A stretch of DNA of 64,000 nt, taken from positions 3,977,030 through 4,041,029 of the forward strand of contig AP017308.1 in NCBI GenBank assembly GCA_001548435.1, read 5' to 3'. Of this stretch, positions 17,398 to 26,229 are shown piece after piece (the stretch's first letter is position 1; every line of letters starts with the position of its first letter). The stretch is from Leptolyngbya sp. NIES-3755. GTDB lineage: Bacteria > Cyanobacteriota > Cyanobacteriia > Leptolyngbyales > Leptolyngbyaceae. The notes beneath the pieces were generated by a model. That model did not search any database. It was not told where the DNA came from and worked only from the letters and a program-made list of their open reading frames with translations. Made by a program: the position numbers and the translations under genes.

Positions 17398-17958
17398 TTA
17401 TAGTTGCTCATAGTCCATCGGCAGTGATAGACCTTCTGCAATCTCCTGTTTCGCTTTCCGCGCTGTTTCAACTAACTTATCTTGAGATTGCGGAGAGAGT
17501 GCCTTGCGAAAAACGATTTTATCGTCCCCTGCTCGGTAAAAGTCTCGGATTCTCGCTTCCTCGTCATAACCATTCTTTCGATAAAATCCTCGAACGTATT
17601 CAAAGTCTTCCAGCCCAGACGTTTCTACCAATAGCACACCCTCACCCCGTTCGATCAACGTTTGCTCAACGTGCCGTAGTAAAGCGGCTCCGCGCCCCCG
17701 TCCTTGATGATTAGGATGAATAGCGAGCAGATAAAGATTCCACGTTCCCTCGGTCATTCGCTCCGGTGCAACATAAGCAACACCTACTGGCTCATTGTCG
17801 TAGTCGGTAAACCATATCTCTTGACTGCCTGATTCATCGCTGAAATGCTGGTTTAGCATTTGGGCAAGTTCTTCAATTTGATTTGACTCGAAAAGTCCTG
17901 TTGCTTCTGCTAGAACCAGTAACTTAGTTACATCGTCAGGCGTAGTTGATCGAATCAT
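17398..17958 (-). CDS. GNAT family N-acetyltransferase
   Basis: A 186-residue single-domain acetyltransferase. The acetyl-CoA binding loop HPNHQGRGRGAALL is near residue 94 and the C-terminal YVRGFYRKNGY element follows near residue 133. The substrate is unknown. The frame opens at 17991, but that would overlap the upstream SH3 gene; ATG at 17958 (MIRSTTPDD) starts directly at the first GNAT strand and leaves 13 bp to the SH3 gene, so it is preferred. It is the last gene of the leftward cluster. Confidence 0.85.
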   Translation of the reverse strand: MIRSTTPDDVTKLLVLAEATGLFESNQIEELAQMLNQHFSDESGSQEIWFTDYDNEPVGVAYVAPERMTEGTWNLYLLAIHPNHQGRGRGAALLRHVEQTLIERGEGVLLVETSGLEDFEYVRGFYRKNGYDEEARIRDFYRAGDDKIVFRKALSPQSQDKLVETARKAKQEIAEGLSLPMDYEQL

Positions 17959-17971
17959 AAATTTCACATAG

Positions 17972-18460
17972 CTACTGAGATACTTGTTCAACGTTTCCAG
18001 AACGCACCCAGCCTTCTTGCCCGTTGCTCAATCGAATTCTTTGCCAAGTCTTATCAGCATTCGTTTCTAGTACCGTTACACGATCGTTAAAATCCACACC
18101 GCCGATCGACACACCATCCCCTCCCGGAGCATCCCGCACCACAAGCCCGATCGATTGTGTCACTCGTGCCGGAAATGCGCCCGGTGGCAGCGGTTTATCA
18201 GCCGTATCTGGTTTGGCTGCTGTAGGACTTGCGGCGGGCTTTGCAGCGGGTTTTGACGCAGCTTTCGTAGGTGTATCATTCGGAAACGTCGGCTTGGGCG
18301 GCATGACCGAAAGACGCGCCATCATCACTTTCGCGGCAACCACAGCACCAGCGGCAAGCAGCGCGATCGCGAAAAACACACCGAGAATAAATTTGAGAAC
18401 GGAAGACCAACGCATAGAAGTCGCCTGTGGACGAGATCGCCCAGATTTTAACATTGCCAT
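17972..18460 (-). CDS. Membrane-anchored bacterial SH3 domain protein
   Basis: A 162-residue protein with a short basic cytoplasmic N-terminus, one membrane helix (about residues 20-45), a Pro/Ala/Lys/Thr-rich linker, and a C-terminal SH3b domain. The SH3b domain shows GLVVRDAPGG and QRIRLSNGQEGWVRSGNV, the typical alternation with a Trp-Val ending. Such domains usually bind peptidoglycan or cell-wall peptides in the periplasm. It starts 4 bp after proC, so it is in the same transcript. A cell-envelope role near sepF is plausible and unproven. Confidence 0.85.
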   Translation of the reverse strand: MAMLKSGRSRPQATSMRWSSVLKFILGVFFAIALLAAGAVVAAKVMMARLSVMPPKPTFPNDTPTKAASKPAAKPAASPTAAKPDTADKPLPPGAFPARVTQSIGLVVRDAPGGDGVSIGGVDFNDRVTVLETNADKTWQRIRLSNGQEGWVRSGNVEQVSQ

Positions 18461-18464
18461 TTGA

Positions 18465-19262
18465 TTATTGTCCGAGTTCTTTTGAGCGGTGAACGGCTGC
18501 CTTGACTGCTTCGATCAATGCCGATCTCACTCCTGATTTTTCCAGTTCCGCAATTCCTGCGATCGTGGTTCCGCCGGGACTCGTGACCCGATCTTTCAAT
18601 TCACCCGGATGAATTTCTGACTCTTGTAAGAGTTGCGCCGTTCCCTTGACGGTTTGAATTGCTAGTTTTAGCGCGATCGCTCTCGGTAATCCCGCTGCAA
18701 CTCCTCCATCCGCGAGGGCTTCAATGACGATCGCAATATAGCCGGGTCCCGATCCAGATAGTCCCGTGACTGCATCTAACATCGATTCAGGCACTTCAAC
18801 GACTTCGCCCACGGTTCCGAGAATTTTTTTCGCCTGCTCAATGTGATGGGGTTGAGCGTGTTGACCGGATGCGATCGCAGTAATTCCTGCTCCGACTGCG
18901 GCAGGTGTATTCGGCATGGCTCGAACCACAGGCGCACCGGGAAAAGCGGCTTCTAATTGGGCGATCGACGTTCCTGCAAGAATCGAAATCACCATTGCCG
19001 AAATCTTTTCACCTGCAAACTCTTGAGCAATCTGCGGAAATACTTGCGGTTTAATTGCCAGCAAAATCACATCGGAATCCGCTGCCTGTCGATTCTGATC
19101 CGTGACTTGAATTTGATATTGTTTTGCCAAAAACTCTTGGCGCGATCGATTCGGTTCACTCACCACGATCGCGCTCGGTTCAAACACTTGCTGTGCAACA
19201 AGGCGGGACAAGAGAGCTTCTCCCATCATCCCGCCGCCAATCATGCCAAATTGTTTAGCCAA
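18465..19262 (-). CDS. proC: Pyrroline-5-carboxylate reductase
   Basis: ProC reduces pyrroline-5-carboxylate to proline with NAD(P)H. It has the N-terminal Rossmann motif GMIGGGMMGEALL, VILLAIKPQVF in the middle, and the C-terminal signature with RVTSPGGTTIAGI and a helical end. The reading frame is open to 19382, which would run into sepF. A TTG at 19262 gives the start MAKQFGMIGGG, which lines up exactly with the usual N-terminus and yields 265 residues, close to the family norm of about 270; a GTG at 19313 is the alternative. It lies downstream of sepF in the same direction. Confidence 0.94.
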   Translation of the reverse strand: MAKQFGMIGGGMMGEALLSRLVAQQVFEPSAIVVSEPNRSRQEFLAKQYQIQVTDQNRQAADSDVILLAIKPQVFPQIAQEFAGEKISAMVISILAGTSIAQLEAAFPGAPVVRAMPNTPAAVGAGITAIASGQHAQPHHIEQAKKILGTVGEVVEVPESMLDAVTGLSGSGPGYIAIVIEALADGGVAAGLPRAIALKLAIQTVKGTAQLLQESEIHPGELKDRVTSPGGTTIAGIAELEKSGVRSALIEAVKAAVHRSKELGQ

Positions 19263-19326
19263 TCTATGATCCTCGATCGTTTCAGAAGGGTTCGAGATCT
19301 GACTATCTGTCACCCTTGAATCGGTT

Positions 19327-19938
19327 CTAGCCTTGAGCAGTTCTCGGTTCTGCGCCCCATGCAGGAGTTGGAGCAGCGGCACGAGGACGAGCAGCAGGAG
19401 CAGGTTGCGGCACTTCGTTCAACACGCCTGCTTGAGTGCTGACTTGAACACAGCTAGGAGTGAAGAGGAAAATGCTTTCACCGATACGCTCTTGATGACC
19501 ATCGATCGCATAAGTTCCACCCGCGACGAAATCGACTGCCCGTTGTGCTTGATCGGGGTCCATGATCGTCAGATTCAACACAACCGATTTGCGTTCGCGC
19601 AATGCTTGAATCACTTGAGGCATTTCTTCAAACGTGCGAGGTTCAACGACCACGACTTCCGAAATTCCGTTTGCTGCACCGGGCATTCCAATCACGTTAT
19701 TCATTGCGGCTCCTACACCAGTAGTTTCATTTCCAATTCCGACAGCCCGATCGCGAAAACGGTTTGTGCGGCGAGTCCGGTTTTCTTCTTCATTCACAGC
19801 GACCGGAGCAGGGGGAGCAGCGGACTCTTCCTGATAAAGTGTCTGATACTCTTGCCCATCCATTTCATCGTATTCGTATTCGTATTCAACGGGTTCATTT
19901 AGTCCGACGAAATCCCGTAATTTACTGAAGATACTCAC
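19327..19938 (-). CDS. sepF: Cell division protein SepF
   Basis: SepF anchors FtsZ filaments to the membrane and is needed for cyanobacterial septum assembly. The 203-residue protein starts [13 protein letters not shown], an amphipathic membrane-binding helix. A disordered acidic segment with Tyr/Glu repeats follows. The conserved domain at about 95-180 contains [25 protein letters not shown] and [14 protein letters not shown], and ends IFLFTPS. The Pro/Ala-rich tail is variable. It is preceded by a 627-bp non-coding leader and lies in a cluster with pipX, pipY and proC, a cyanobacterial gene order. Confidence 0.95.
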   Translation of the reverse strand: MSIFSKLRDFVGLNEPVEYEYEYDEMDGQEYQTLYQEESAAPPAPVAVNEEENRTRRTNRFRDRAVGIGNETTGVGAAMNNVIGMPGAANGISEVVVVEPRTFEEMPQVIQALRERKSVVLNLTIMDPDQAQRAVDFVAGGTYAIDGHQERIGESIFLFTPSCVQVSTQAGVLNEVPQPAPAARPRAAAPTPAWGAEPRTAQG

Positions 19939-20565
19939 TGTTCACGCTCCATCCGAATCAAATTTGCTGGAAAAGTACGGTCAAATCATTGAGAGTAGCA
20001 GAGCCACCTGATAAGTTTGATCACTGGCGCTTAACGCTAAGCTGCTTCGCCAACGGGCGAATTCCATTTTGTGGTTTGACAGCTTAGAAATGTTCTTATA
20101 CTGCCGCACAAATAACGAATTGAAAAATCAGTATACATCCAGCGATCGAACTTGAATACATTTTTTGGAGTTTTTTTGTCTCCGGGTGCATTGTATCGGT
20201 AGTTTTGAAAGTTGGATCACTTTTCTGAAGATTTCTTTTAATTTTGTTGCAATTCGGTGTGGAAGCGAGTTCTAGCGGCTCTAAATTGTTGCGATCGCAG
20301 AGTGATCTTCGGAGTTACAGACAATTTTGGAAATGAAAAACCAAGCGCAATTTAACAGAATTCCGGCGTAAGTTTCTTGGGATCTAAACTGGGGACATTT
20401 GGAATTGAAAAGAATAACCCCAATGCTGACATTTAAGATTCCAGCACCGCATTTAAGTGATGTTTTTTACACAAAAAGATGGTTAGGATACGATCGAACT
20501 CTACGGTTTAATCGCGGTTGGACCATCTACACTACCATCAATTCCTCAAACTGCAATAGTCCTTC
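19939..20565. other. Long non-coding stretch upstream of sepF, with two hairpins
   Basis: No open frame of note occurs in this 627-bp gap between pipY and sepF. Two small inverted repeats lie next to each other at 20029-20042 (GCTTA-N4-TAAGC) and 20046-20061 (TTCGCC-N4-GGCGAA), about 90-125 bp upstream of the sepF start. Read on the minus strand they would form stem-loops in a sepF leader. A separate sepF promoter or small RNA is possible. Confidence 0.45.
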
Positions 20566-21228
20566 TTAAGTTCTCGCACCAAACAAAACGCGCCCTGGTC
20601 GAATCATTGTTGCGCCTGCTTGAATGGCGATCACATAATCATCCGACATTCCCATCGACATCTGATCGAGTTGAAGATTGCTCTGTTGTCGAATCTTTTC
20701 CCCGATCTCTTTAGCCTGCTGGAATAATTCCAAAGTTTCATCAGATTCAAGATCGATCGGCGGAATCACCATTAATCCTCGAATCTGCAAGTTCTCAAAT
20801 CCTTCAAACTCTGGGACTGCCTCCCAAAGTTCTGCCACTGAGAATCCAGCTTTATTCGGATCAGGTCGGAGTTTCACTTGCAGACAAACTTGCGGCTTGA
20901 GACTTCTTTCTCCTGCTAATCGATCGAGTCGTTGTGCCAGCTTCAAACTATCGATCGACTGAATCCAATCAAAAAGCTCGATCGCTTTCTGCGCTTTATT
21001 ACTCTGCAAATGTCCGATGAAATGCCACGTCACATCGGTTAAATCTTGCAATTCCGCTCGTTTGCTCTCTGCTTCCTGAACTCGATTTTCGCCAAAATCT
21101 CGAATTCCAGCAGCATAAGCGGCTCTCATCGCTTCAGGCGAAACCGTTTTTGTTACTGCAATAATTCGGACGGTTGAGGGAATCTTGGCGCAAAACTCAG
21201 AAATATGGTTTTGAAGCGAGGCAATCAT
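20566..21228 (-). CDS. pipY: YggS-family PLP homeostasis protein (PipY)
   Basis: A 220-residue pyridoxal-5'-phosphate-binding protein of the YggS/PLPBP family, which buffers PLP and amino-acid pools and has no known catalytic reaction. The PLP lysine is in IIAVTKTVSPE (residue about 27). Family motifs FGENRVQEA, WHFIGHLQSNK and LSMGMSDDY-like (here MSMGMSDDYVIAIQAGAT) and the final IRPGRVLFG are present. Its start overlaps the pipX stop by 4 bases, so it is translationally coupled to pipX; this pipX-pipY arrangement is well known in cyanobacteria and gave the name PipY. Confidence 0.94.
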   Translation of the reverse strand: MIASLQNHISEFCAKIPSTVRIIAVTKTVSPEAMRAAYAAGIRDFGENRVQEAESKRAELQDLTDVTWHFIGHLQSNKAQKAIELFDWIQSIDSLKLAQRLDRLAGERSLKPQVCLQVKLRPDPNKAGFSVAELWEAVPEFEGFENLQIRGLMVIPPIDLESDETLELFQQAKEIGEKIRQQSNLQLDQMSMGMSDDYVIAIQAGATMIRPGRVLFGART

Positions 21229-21494
21229 TGGAATGTGTTTTGGTGAACCTTCTGGAGTTGATCGTACTCCTTGTACATCCCCGATCGACGCAACATTCTC
21301 ATCCGATTTTCGACAAGAACCTTGGCATCCGTTCGCCCGATCGGTTCAAACTCCAAGCCATCCGCGTTGTGATACACGACAAAAAATAACCGTTGCGCGT
21401 AGAGCGTACTGAATAACTCTCGATTTTCCTCAACCAAACACACCCGAAACAGCAACCCAAAAGTTGGGTGGTTCAAATAATTCTCAGTATCCAT
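21225..21494 (-). CDS. pipX: PII-interacting protein X, NtcA coactivator
   Basis: PipX is a cyanobacterial adaptor that binds PII when 2-oxoglutarate is low and NtcA when it is high, coactivating nitrogen-control promoters. The 89-residue protein shows the Tudor-like N-terminal domain with HPTFGLLFRVCLV, ENRELFSTLYAQRLFFVV and EFEPIGRTDAK, then the two helices containing ENRMRMLRRSG. Length is normal. It heads the pipX-pipY operon and overlaps pipY by 4 bp. Its presence next to a nitrate transporter operon further right fits a nitrogen-regulated genome, though the two are 34 kb apart. A TACAAATTGTA palindrome lies about 60 bp upstream. Confidence 0.95.
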   Translation of the reverse strand: MDTENYLNHPTFGLLFRVCLVEENRELFSTLYAQRLFFVVYHNADGLEFEPIGRTDAKVLVENRMRMLRRSGMYKEYDQLQKVHQNTFQ

Positions 21495-21700
21495 TTACGT
21501 CCATAGGAAGAGAGTAAGCGCGTGATTTAGGATAAATCAATATCAATAGGATTTTACAAATTGTAATCATCAACGGTAACAATGTGTCTAATCTTGTGAG
21601 GAATTGTGACTGATGTGGCTGAGGAACTTTTTGCGACTGCATCGTTATACGGAGTTGAAAAGTTGCTCAACTTTGCCGAGATTGAATTCACTTGTGAGAA

Positions 21701-22183
21701 ATGCCTGAAGTTATCTTAATTGCTGCGATCGCTCAAACAAACGGTGTGATCGGCAATCGAGGCAAGTTGCCTTGGTCAATTCCAGAAGATTTGCAGCGGT
21801 TTCGTCAACTCACGTTGAACCATACTGTCATTATGGGACGAAAAACTTGGGAATTTGATCTGCAAAAGCGCCCTTTATCACATCGCATTAACGTTATCGT
21901 TTCCTCACAATCGCTCGAATCTGATCAGCCAAATGTGGAATTTGTACGATCGCTGTCTGAAGCTCTCGATCGTTCTGCTGAGAAATTATTTGTAATCGGT
22001 GGAGCGATGATTTACGAACAAGCGATCGACTTTGTAGAAATCCTGGAATTAACTTGGGTTGAAGGAGACTTTCAGGGTGACGTGATTTTTCCAGTGAAGC
22101 GCGATCGTATTCTTGAAGCGTTTGACTTGATTAGAGTTGATCAACGAACTGGATTTAAATTCGAGATGTTCCGAAGAAAATAA
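21701..22183 (+). CDS. folA: Dihydrofolate reductase
   Basis: DHFR reduces dihydrofolate to tetrahydrofolate with NADPH. The 160-residue protein has IAAIAQTNGVIGNRGKLPW at the start (the Met20-like loop), PEDLQRFRQLT with the substrate-binding acidic residue near position 30, the HTVIMGRKTWE motif, and LFVIGGAMIYEQAI with the Gly-Gly pair. Length and motif spacing are those of FolA rather than the RibD-like family. Many cyanobacteria lack folA and use ThyX-type thymidylate synthesis, so its presence is worth noting. The gene is divergent from pipX with a 206-bp gap. Confidence 0.92.
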   Translation: MPEVILIAAIAQTNGVIGNRGKLPWSIPEDLQRFRQLTLNHTVIMGRKTWEFDLQKRPLSHRINVIVSSQSLESDQPNVEFVRSLSEALDRSAEKLFVIGGAMIYEQAIDFVEILELTWVEGDFQGDVIFPVKRDRILEAFDLIRVDQRTGFKFEMFRRK

Positions 22184-22318
22184 CGCTGCTGAGAAAGATC
22201 AAGCTTTTTTCTCAAAATTGCTTCCACTTCAGCCTGAATCGATTTCCTAATCATCACGGATCTCGAATCGTTTCAAGTTTGTCAAGTTGAAAGAACGTTT
22301 TCAGTGAAGGTAATCAGT

Positions 22319-22522
22319 ATGACTCCGTGGGTGAAATGGATGATCGCGGGATTTTTCGCGTTTTTAACGTTTGGTAGTTTGTATACGACTGCAAGTTCGG
22401 ATCAGGGTGGAGAGTTTAGACGTAGAGCAAACGAGGCACAACGAGGTCTGGATGAGTACGAGCGATCATTGTGCAATGCAGGGAATCAAGCAGCTTGCGA
22501 GAGACTGAAACGAGAAGAATGA
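22319..22522 (+). CDS. Small secreted or membrane protein, unknown
   Basis: A 67-residue protein with one N-terminal hydrophobic segment (WMIAGFFAFLTFGSLYTTA) that may be a signal peptide or anchor, then a charged helical part with two cysteines (SLCNAGNQAACERL). A CxxxxxxxC pair of this sort could form a disulfide outside the cytoplasm. The family is not recognised. ATG at 22319 is preferred over GTG at 22304 because AAGG lies about nine bases before it. It stands between folA and the terminator of sigA. Confidence 0.55.
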   Translation: MTPWVKWMIAGFFAFLTFGSLYTTASSDQGGEFRRRANEAQRGLDEYERSLCNAGNQAACERLKREE

Positions 22523-22571
22523 TTGACATGAGCGATTCCCCCTATTGCTGCACTGTGTTTTAGTGCGCTTT

Positions 22572-22601
22572 AAAAAACCCGATCGCACAATCACGATCGG
22601 G
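22572..22601 (-). terminator. Intrinsic terminator of sigA
   Basis: On the minus strand CCCGATCG pairs with CGATCGGG around an 8-base loop and is followed directly by TTTTTTA. It starts 25 bp past the sigA stop and is a good rho-independent terminator. Confidence 0.88.
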
Positions 22602-22625
22602 CAAATAATCAGAAATGGTTAGATC

Positions 22626-23747
22626 TTAACGAATGTATTCTTTCAGAACACTATTGCGATTCGGGTGACGGAGTTTCCGCAGTGCCTTCGCTTCTATCTG
22701 ACGAATCCGTTCACGAGTCACGTTGAAGATTTGTCCGATTTCTTCGAGGGTCTTCATCCGACCATCATCCAAACCGTAGCGCAACCGCAATACGTCTTTT
22801 TCACGTGGGCTAAGAGTCGCCAGCACGCCTTCAAGATCTTCCCGCAAGAGATTTTTAGAAACTTGATCTTCCGGTGTTTCACCATCAGACTCAATGAAGT
22901 CACCCAAGCGAGAATCTTCTTCTTTCCCGATCGGGGTTTCCAACGAAATCGGCAACTGTGCAGACTTGGCGATGAAACGAAGCTTCTCGATCGTCATTTC
23001 CATCCGAGTTGCAATCTCTTCTTCGGTCGGCTTGCGTCCCATTTCTTGAGACAACAGTTTCGTTGTCTTTTTGATGCGGGAAATGGTTTCGTACAAGTGA
23101 ACCGGAAGACGAATCGTTCTCGATTGATCTGCGATCGCTCTTGTGATTGCCTGACGAATCCACCAGGTTGCATACGTCGAGAACTTGTAGCCTTTTTCGT
23201 GGTCGAACTTTTCAGCCGCCCGAATCAGACCCAAGCTACCTTCTTGGATCAAGTCTTGGAAGGACAAACCGCGATTCATGTATTTTTTCGCGATCGACAC
23301 CACCAATCTCAGGTTCGACTGCACCATTTTATCTTTGGCACGACGACCCAAATGCAGACGGTGACGGAATTGTGGCAGAGGCATCTTTACCTCTTGTGCC
23401 CAATCTGCATCTGAAGGTTCTCGATCGAGCTTGTCCGCTAACTTGAACCGAATCCGCTCCAGTTCCAGCAAGTCTGCAATTTTCCGTGCAAGTTCGATTT
23501 CCTCATCTGCACGAAGCAGGCGAATTCGACCGATTTCTTGCAGATACAACCGAATCGAATCTTCGGTGTAGTGCTTCTTCTTCGCTTGAGTCCGGCGACG
23601 AGTTGCACGCCCCTTACCGGGTTTCCCCTCTTCGTCATCCTCTCCTAGATCATCCGTATCATCCAGGTCGTCGAGTTCTAGCTCAACCTCTAGAGCTTCT
23701 GAAGGGTCGAATGCTTCTTCAACAAGTAAGTCTTTGGCTTGGGTCAT
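22626..23747 (-). CDS. sigA: Principal RNA polymerase sigma factor SigA (group 1)
   Basis: Group-1 sigma70 factor for housekeeping transcription. The 373-residue protein starts MTQAKDLL, then an acidic linker and a Lys/Arg-rich stretch. Region 1.2 begins at [15 protein letters not shown], region 2 includes [24 protein letters not shown] and [19 protein letters not shown], and region 4 ends with the helix-turn-helix [19 protein letters not shown]. The frame is open 45 residues upstream to 23882, but ATG at 23747 has GAGGA at proper spacing and matches the cyanobacterial SigA N-terminus. A terminator follows. The leader before the gene is long. Confidence 0.96.
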   Translation of the reverse strand: MTQAKDLLVEEAFDPSEALEVELELDDLDDTDDLGEDDEEGKPGKGRATRRRTQAKKKHYTEDSIRLYLQEIGRIRLLRADEEIELARKIADLLELERIRFKLADKLDREPSDADWAQEVKMPLPQFRHRLHLGRRAKDKMVQSNLRLVVSIAKKYMNRGLSFQDLIQEGSLGLIRAAEKFDHEKGYKFSTYATWWIRQAITRAIADQSRTIRLPVHLYETISRIKKTTKLLSQEMGRKPTEEEIATRMEMTIEKLRFIAKSAQLPISLETPIGKEEDSRLGDFIESDGETPEDQVSKNLLREDLEGVLATLSPREKDVLRLRYGLDDGRMKTLEEIGQIFNVTRERIRQIEAKALRKLRHPNRNSVLKEYIR

Positions 23748-24574
23748 GCCGCGTTCCTCATGCTCCTTAAGTAATGAAGTAAAATGTCCCAGCACTGAAA
23801 ACAGATGTTGGTCAATTCGATGCAGTCTGGCTGATCCAGAGGCGGTGTCGTTGCAAGCGAAGACAGGCTCGCACTTGTCCACTGGGATGCAGTAGAGCGA
23901 TCGGGTAAATGATCTATCTGAAATTAGTCACTGTCCCAACGTTCCGGGGAAATACGGTTGGCACAATCTGAATTTCTGAGATCATTATTTCTAAATGATT
24001 GGAATGTCTCCCCGATTGTAGCCTTTCTCACAAAAGTTGCACCCTTTTTCTGATTTCTTTATGGAATCGATTAGGGCAAATCTACTGTACTTAGCATTCA
24101 CGTTGCCATTCCGATGAACGCGATCGATGTGATTGCGCGTCGTTTCTAGTTTGTACGGGGATTTGCTGAACCGGGTGATCGTTGTGATCGATTGAGGCTT
24201 TCAATCTTGACTCAAATCTATCGCAAAATTCTGGTGTGATCCACGCTTGTTTCTCTCTGCCACCCCCAAAAGTGATAGATGGTTTCGCTGTTCTGTTGAT
24301 AACGGTAGCCCAATTTTGTGAACCTGACGCACTCTCTTGATTAGGTTCATTAATAAGATGCGCTCTGGCAAATTAAGTCTGAATCCCAATGAATAAAGGG
24401 TGTCTGACTGCATTTAGTCCCCTTAACCTGCTGATAACCAGTAATTATCTAGAGCATTCCAAGTCAAAAGTAAGCGCTCGAAATAATCAGTTTTAGTTAT
24501 TGCGTTTTAGAAGGAATTAAGAAACTCTGTCTCTAGGTAGATGCTCGGAAATGTCACCAATCTTTAACAGGGCT
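23748..24574. other. Long non-coding region upstream of sigA
   Basis: This 827-bp gap lies between the pseudo-receiver gene and sigA, both leftward. A possible minus-strand -10 box TACAAT is at 24015-24020, about 270 bp before the sigA start, but with no convincing -35. An open frame at 24201-24413 is not supported. Multiple sigA promoters and a long leader are plausible. Confidence 0.4.
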
Positions 24575-24964
24575 TCAAACTTGTTGGCAATATTGACGAG
24601 CGGATGCGGAGTGAATGAGTGAAAATAGAACATCCGAACTTAAAGGTTTGACCAGGAAGCCATCGACATCAGGATGCTGGTCTTGATGGAGCCAACTAGG
24701 GGAGTCAGTTTCGGTGACAATTACTAAGGTCATACGATCGGCATTTGCGATCGTGCGGAGTTGATGAATTGTGGTTTCAGATCGAAGATCCTCCTGCAAA
24801 ATCACGAGACAAGGAGGATTCTGGCTGATTCTGACGAGAGCTTGATCAGCGGTGTCCACAATCTCTACATCGAAAGCGATTTGCTGGAGCAACGATTCTA
24901 AGCCCTGCAATTCTTCGATTTGTGGCGCTAAAAGTAGAATGTAGGTGGACGACGGAAAGACCAT
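24575..24964 (-). CDS. Degenerate receiver (pseudo-REC) domain protein
   Basis: A 129-residue stand-alone receiver-like domain. The fold pattern is visible (beta1 TYILLLAP, beta3 PCLVILQED, beta5 GFLVKPLSS with the conserved Lys near residue 106), but the acidic pair after beta1 is missing and the phosphoacceptor Asp position holds Gln57. It is therefore unlikely to be phosphorylated in the normal way and may act by protein contact. No output domain is attached and no kinase is adjacent. The ATG start is immediately before beta1. Confidence 0.7.
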   Translation of the reverse strand: MVFPSSTYILLLAPQIEELQGLESLLQQIAFDVEIVDTADQALVRISQNPPCLVILQEDLRSETTIHQLRTIANADRMTLVIVTETDSPSWLHQDQHPDVDGFLVKPLSSDVLFSLIHSASARQYCQQV

Positions 24965-25502
24965 GACGAAAGTACCAATCTGAGTCTTAATATAGCGACC
25001 GTTGAATTTGGAATTTCGGTGATCAAAGGTGCTGAAATTCTTTTGGCGCTTCGGTTCTAATCTTTAATTCCTGGTTTTTATGCTTCGGTATTTCTTAGCT
25101 TTTAATCTTTTAGAAATACTTCCGGTAAACTTTTCTAGGGAAATCTTCAAGTTCCTTTGAAGTTATGGATTAAGTAGAACGTTTTTCGGTGCTCTTGCTT
25201 CAATAACTGATTGAGATTTTTCTTGAAGTATAAGGCTTTGACGAGATATAGAAGGTTTTAGTATTGCTTTATTATTGGCGATAGATTTTGCGTTTAATCA
25301 ACTAGATTTCGTGAAAACAAAGCGGATTTTTGAATAGAAATTCAACGAATTTGCTACTGATTTCTTTTAGATTTCGTCACAAGTTTATTCAATAACGAAT
25401 CTAGAACTCTTTTTGTTTAGATTTAAGTCTTTGTTCAATTTCTTGAAGCAATTCTTAAGAGGATGTTTGAGAAGCGATCGTTTGTCCCAAGCACTCTCTA
25501 AG
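24965..25502. other. T-rich non-coding region
   Basis: A 538-bp gap between queC and the pseudo-receiver gene. The plus strand is rich in T and poor in C, and contains repeated short words such as TTAGATTT and TTTCTT. No convincing ORF or hairpin terminator was found. It may contain the promoter and leader of the pseudo-receiver gene. Confidence 0.4.
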
Positions 25503-26192
25503 CTATTTCCGATAAAACTCTCGTCCTTGAGGAGTAGCCAGTTCCGAATGCCCTGCTTCAATCAAAGCCCGATCGCGAATTCGACAAGAATCACACACGC
25601 CACAAGGCAATTCTTCACCCTGATAGCACGACCAAGTTTTCTCGATCGGCACTCCAAGCGCGATCGCTCTTTTCACAATATCGGTCTTAGAATCCATCAC
25701 GAGCGGCGCAACTAACTTGGGCGCTTTCCCTTCTAATCCTGCCTTTGAAGACAACTGAGCCAATGTTTGAAAGGCAGCTAGATACTCCGGACGACAATCG
25801 GGATAGCCAGAATAATCGACCGCATTAATTCCTAAATAGATTGCTTCTGCACCCTGAGCTTCCGCCAAAGAAAGCGCGATCGCAATAAATACCGTATTCC
25901 GCCCAGGAACATAAGTAATTGGAATCACATCTGCCTGAATTCCTTCGGTCGGAACTCCGATCGCTCGATCAGTCAATGCTGAACCGCCCCACTGTCCCAA
26001 GTCCACGTCAATCACAAAATGCTGTGCAAGATTGAAATGTTTCGCTAGAACTTGGGCGGCTCTGAGTTCTCGATCGTGCCGTTGACCATAGCGGAAAGAA
26101 AGCGCGATCGGTTCATATCCATCCGAAATCGCTTGTGCAGTTGTCGTGGCGGAATCTAACCCACCGGAAAGAAGAACGATCGCTTTTGGCAT
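25503..26192 (-). CDS. queC: 7-cyano-7-deazaguanine synthase QueC
   Basis: QueC converts carboxy-deazaguanine to preQ0 with ATP and ammonia in queuosine synthesis. The 229-residue protein has the PP-loop [11 protein letters not shown] near residue 7, [12 protein letters not shown], and the C-terminal zinc site with the cysteines of [17 protein letters not shown]. The [14 protein letters not shown] stretch is typical. ATG at 26192 ([11 protein letters not shown]) is preferred over the ATG at 26210, which would add six residues. It lies 37 bp downstream of the FHA gene in the same direction, so they may share a transcript. Confidence 0.95.
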   Translation of the reverse strand: MPKAIVLLSGGLDSATTTAQAISDGYEPIALSFRYGQRHDRELRAAQVLAKHFNLAQHFVIDVDLGQWGGSALTDRAIGVPTEGIQADVIPITYVPGRNTVFIAIALSLAEAQGAEAIYLGINAVDYSGYPDCRPEYLAAFQTLAQLSSKAGLEGKAPKLVAPLVMDSKTDIVKRAIALGVPIEKTWSCYQGEELPCGVCDSCRIRDRALIEAGHSELATPQGREFYRK

Positions 26193-26229
26193 AACAGTCC
26201 CCGAAAACAAATACTCAGAGCGCTTTGCT

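Noticed and set aside
21550-21575. TACAAATTGTA palindrome before pipX as an NtcA site
   Set aside because: The half-sites have the wrong order and spacing for GTA-N8-TAC.
24201-24413. 70-codon minus-strand frame upstream of sigA
   Set aside because: No RBS or motif; the region is better read as a sigA leader.
25413-25715. 100-codon plus-strand frame
   Set aside because: Mostly antisense to queC; a shadow of that gene.
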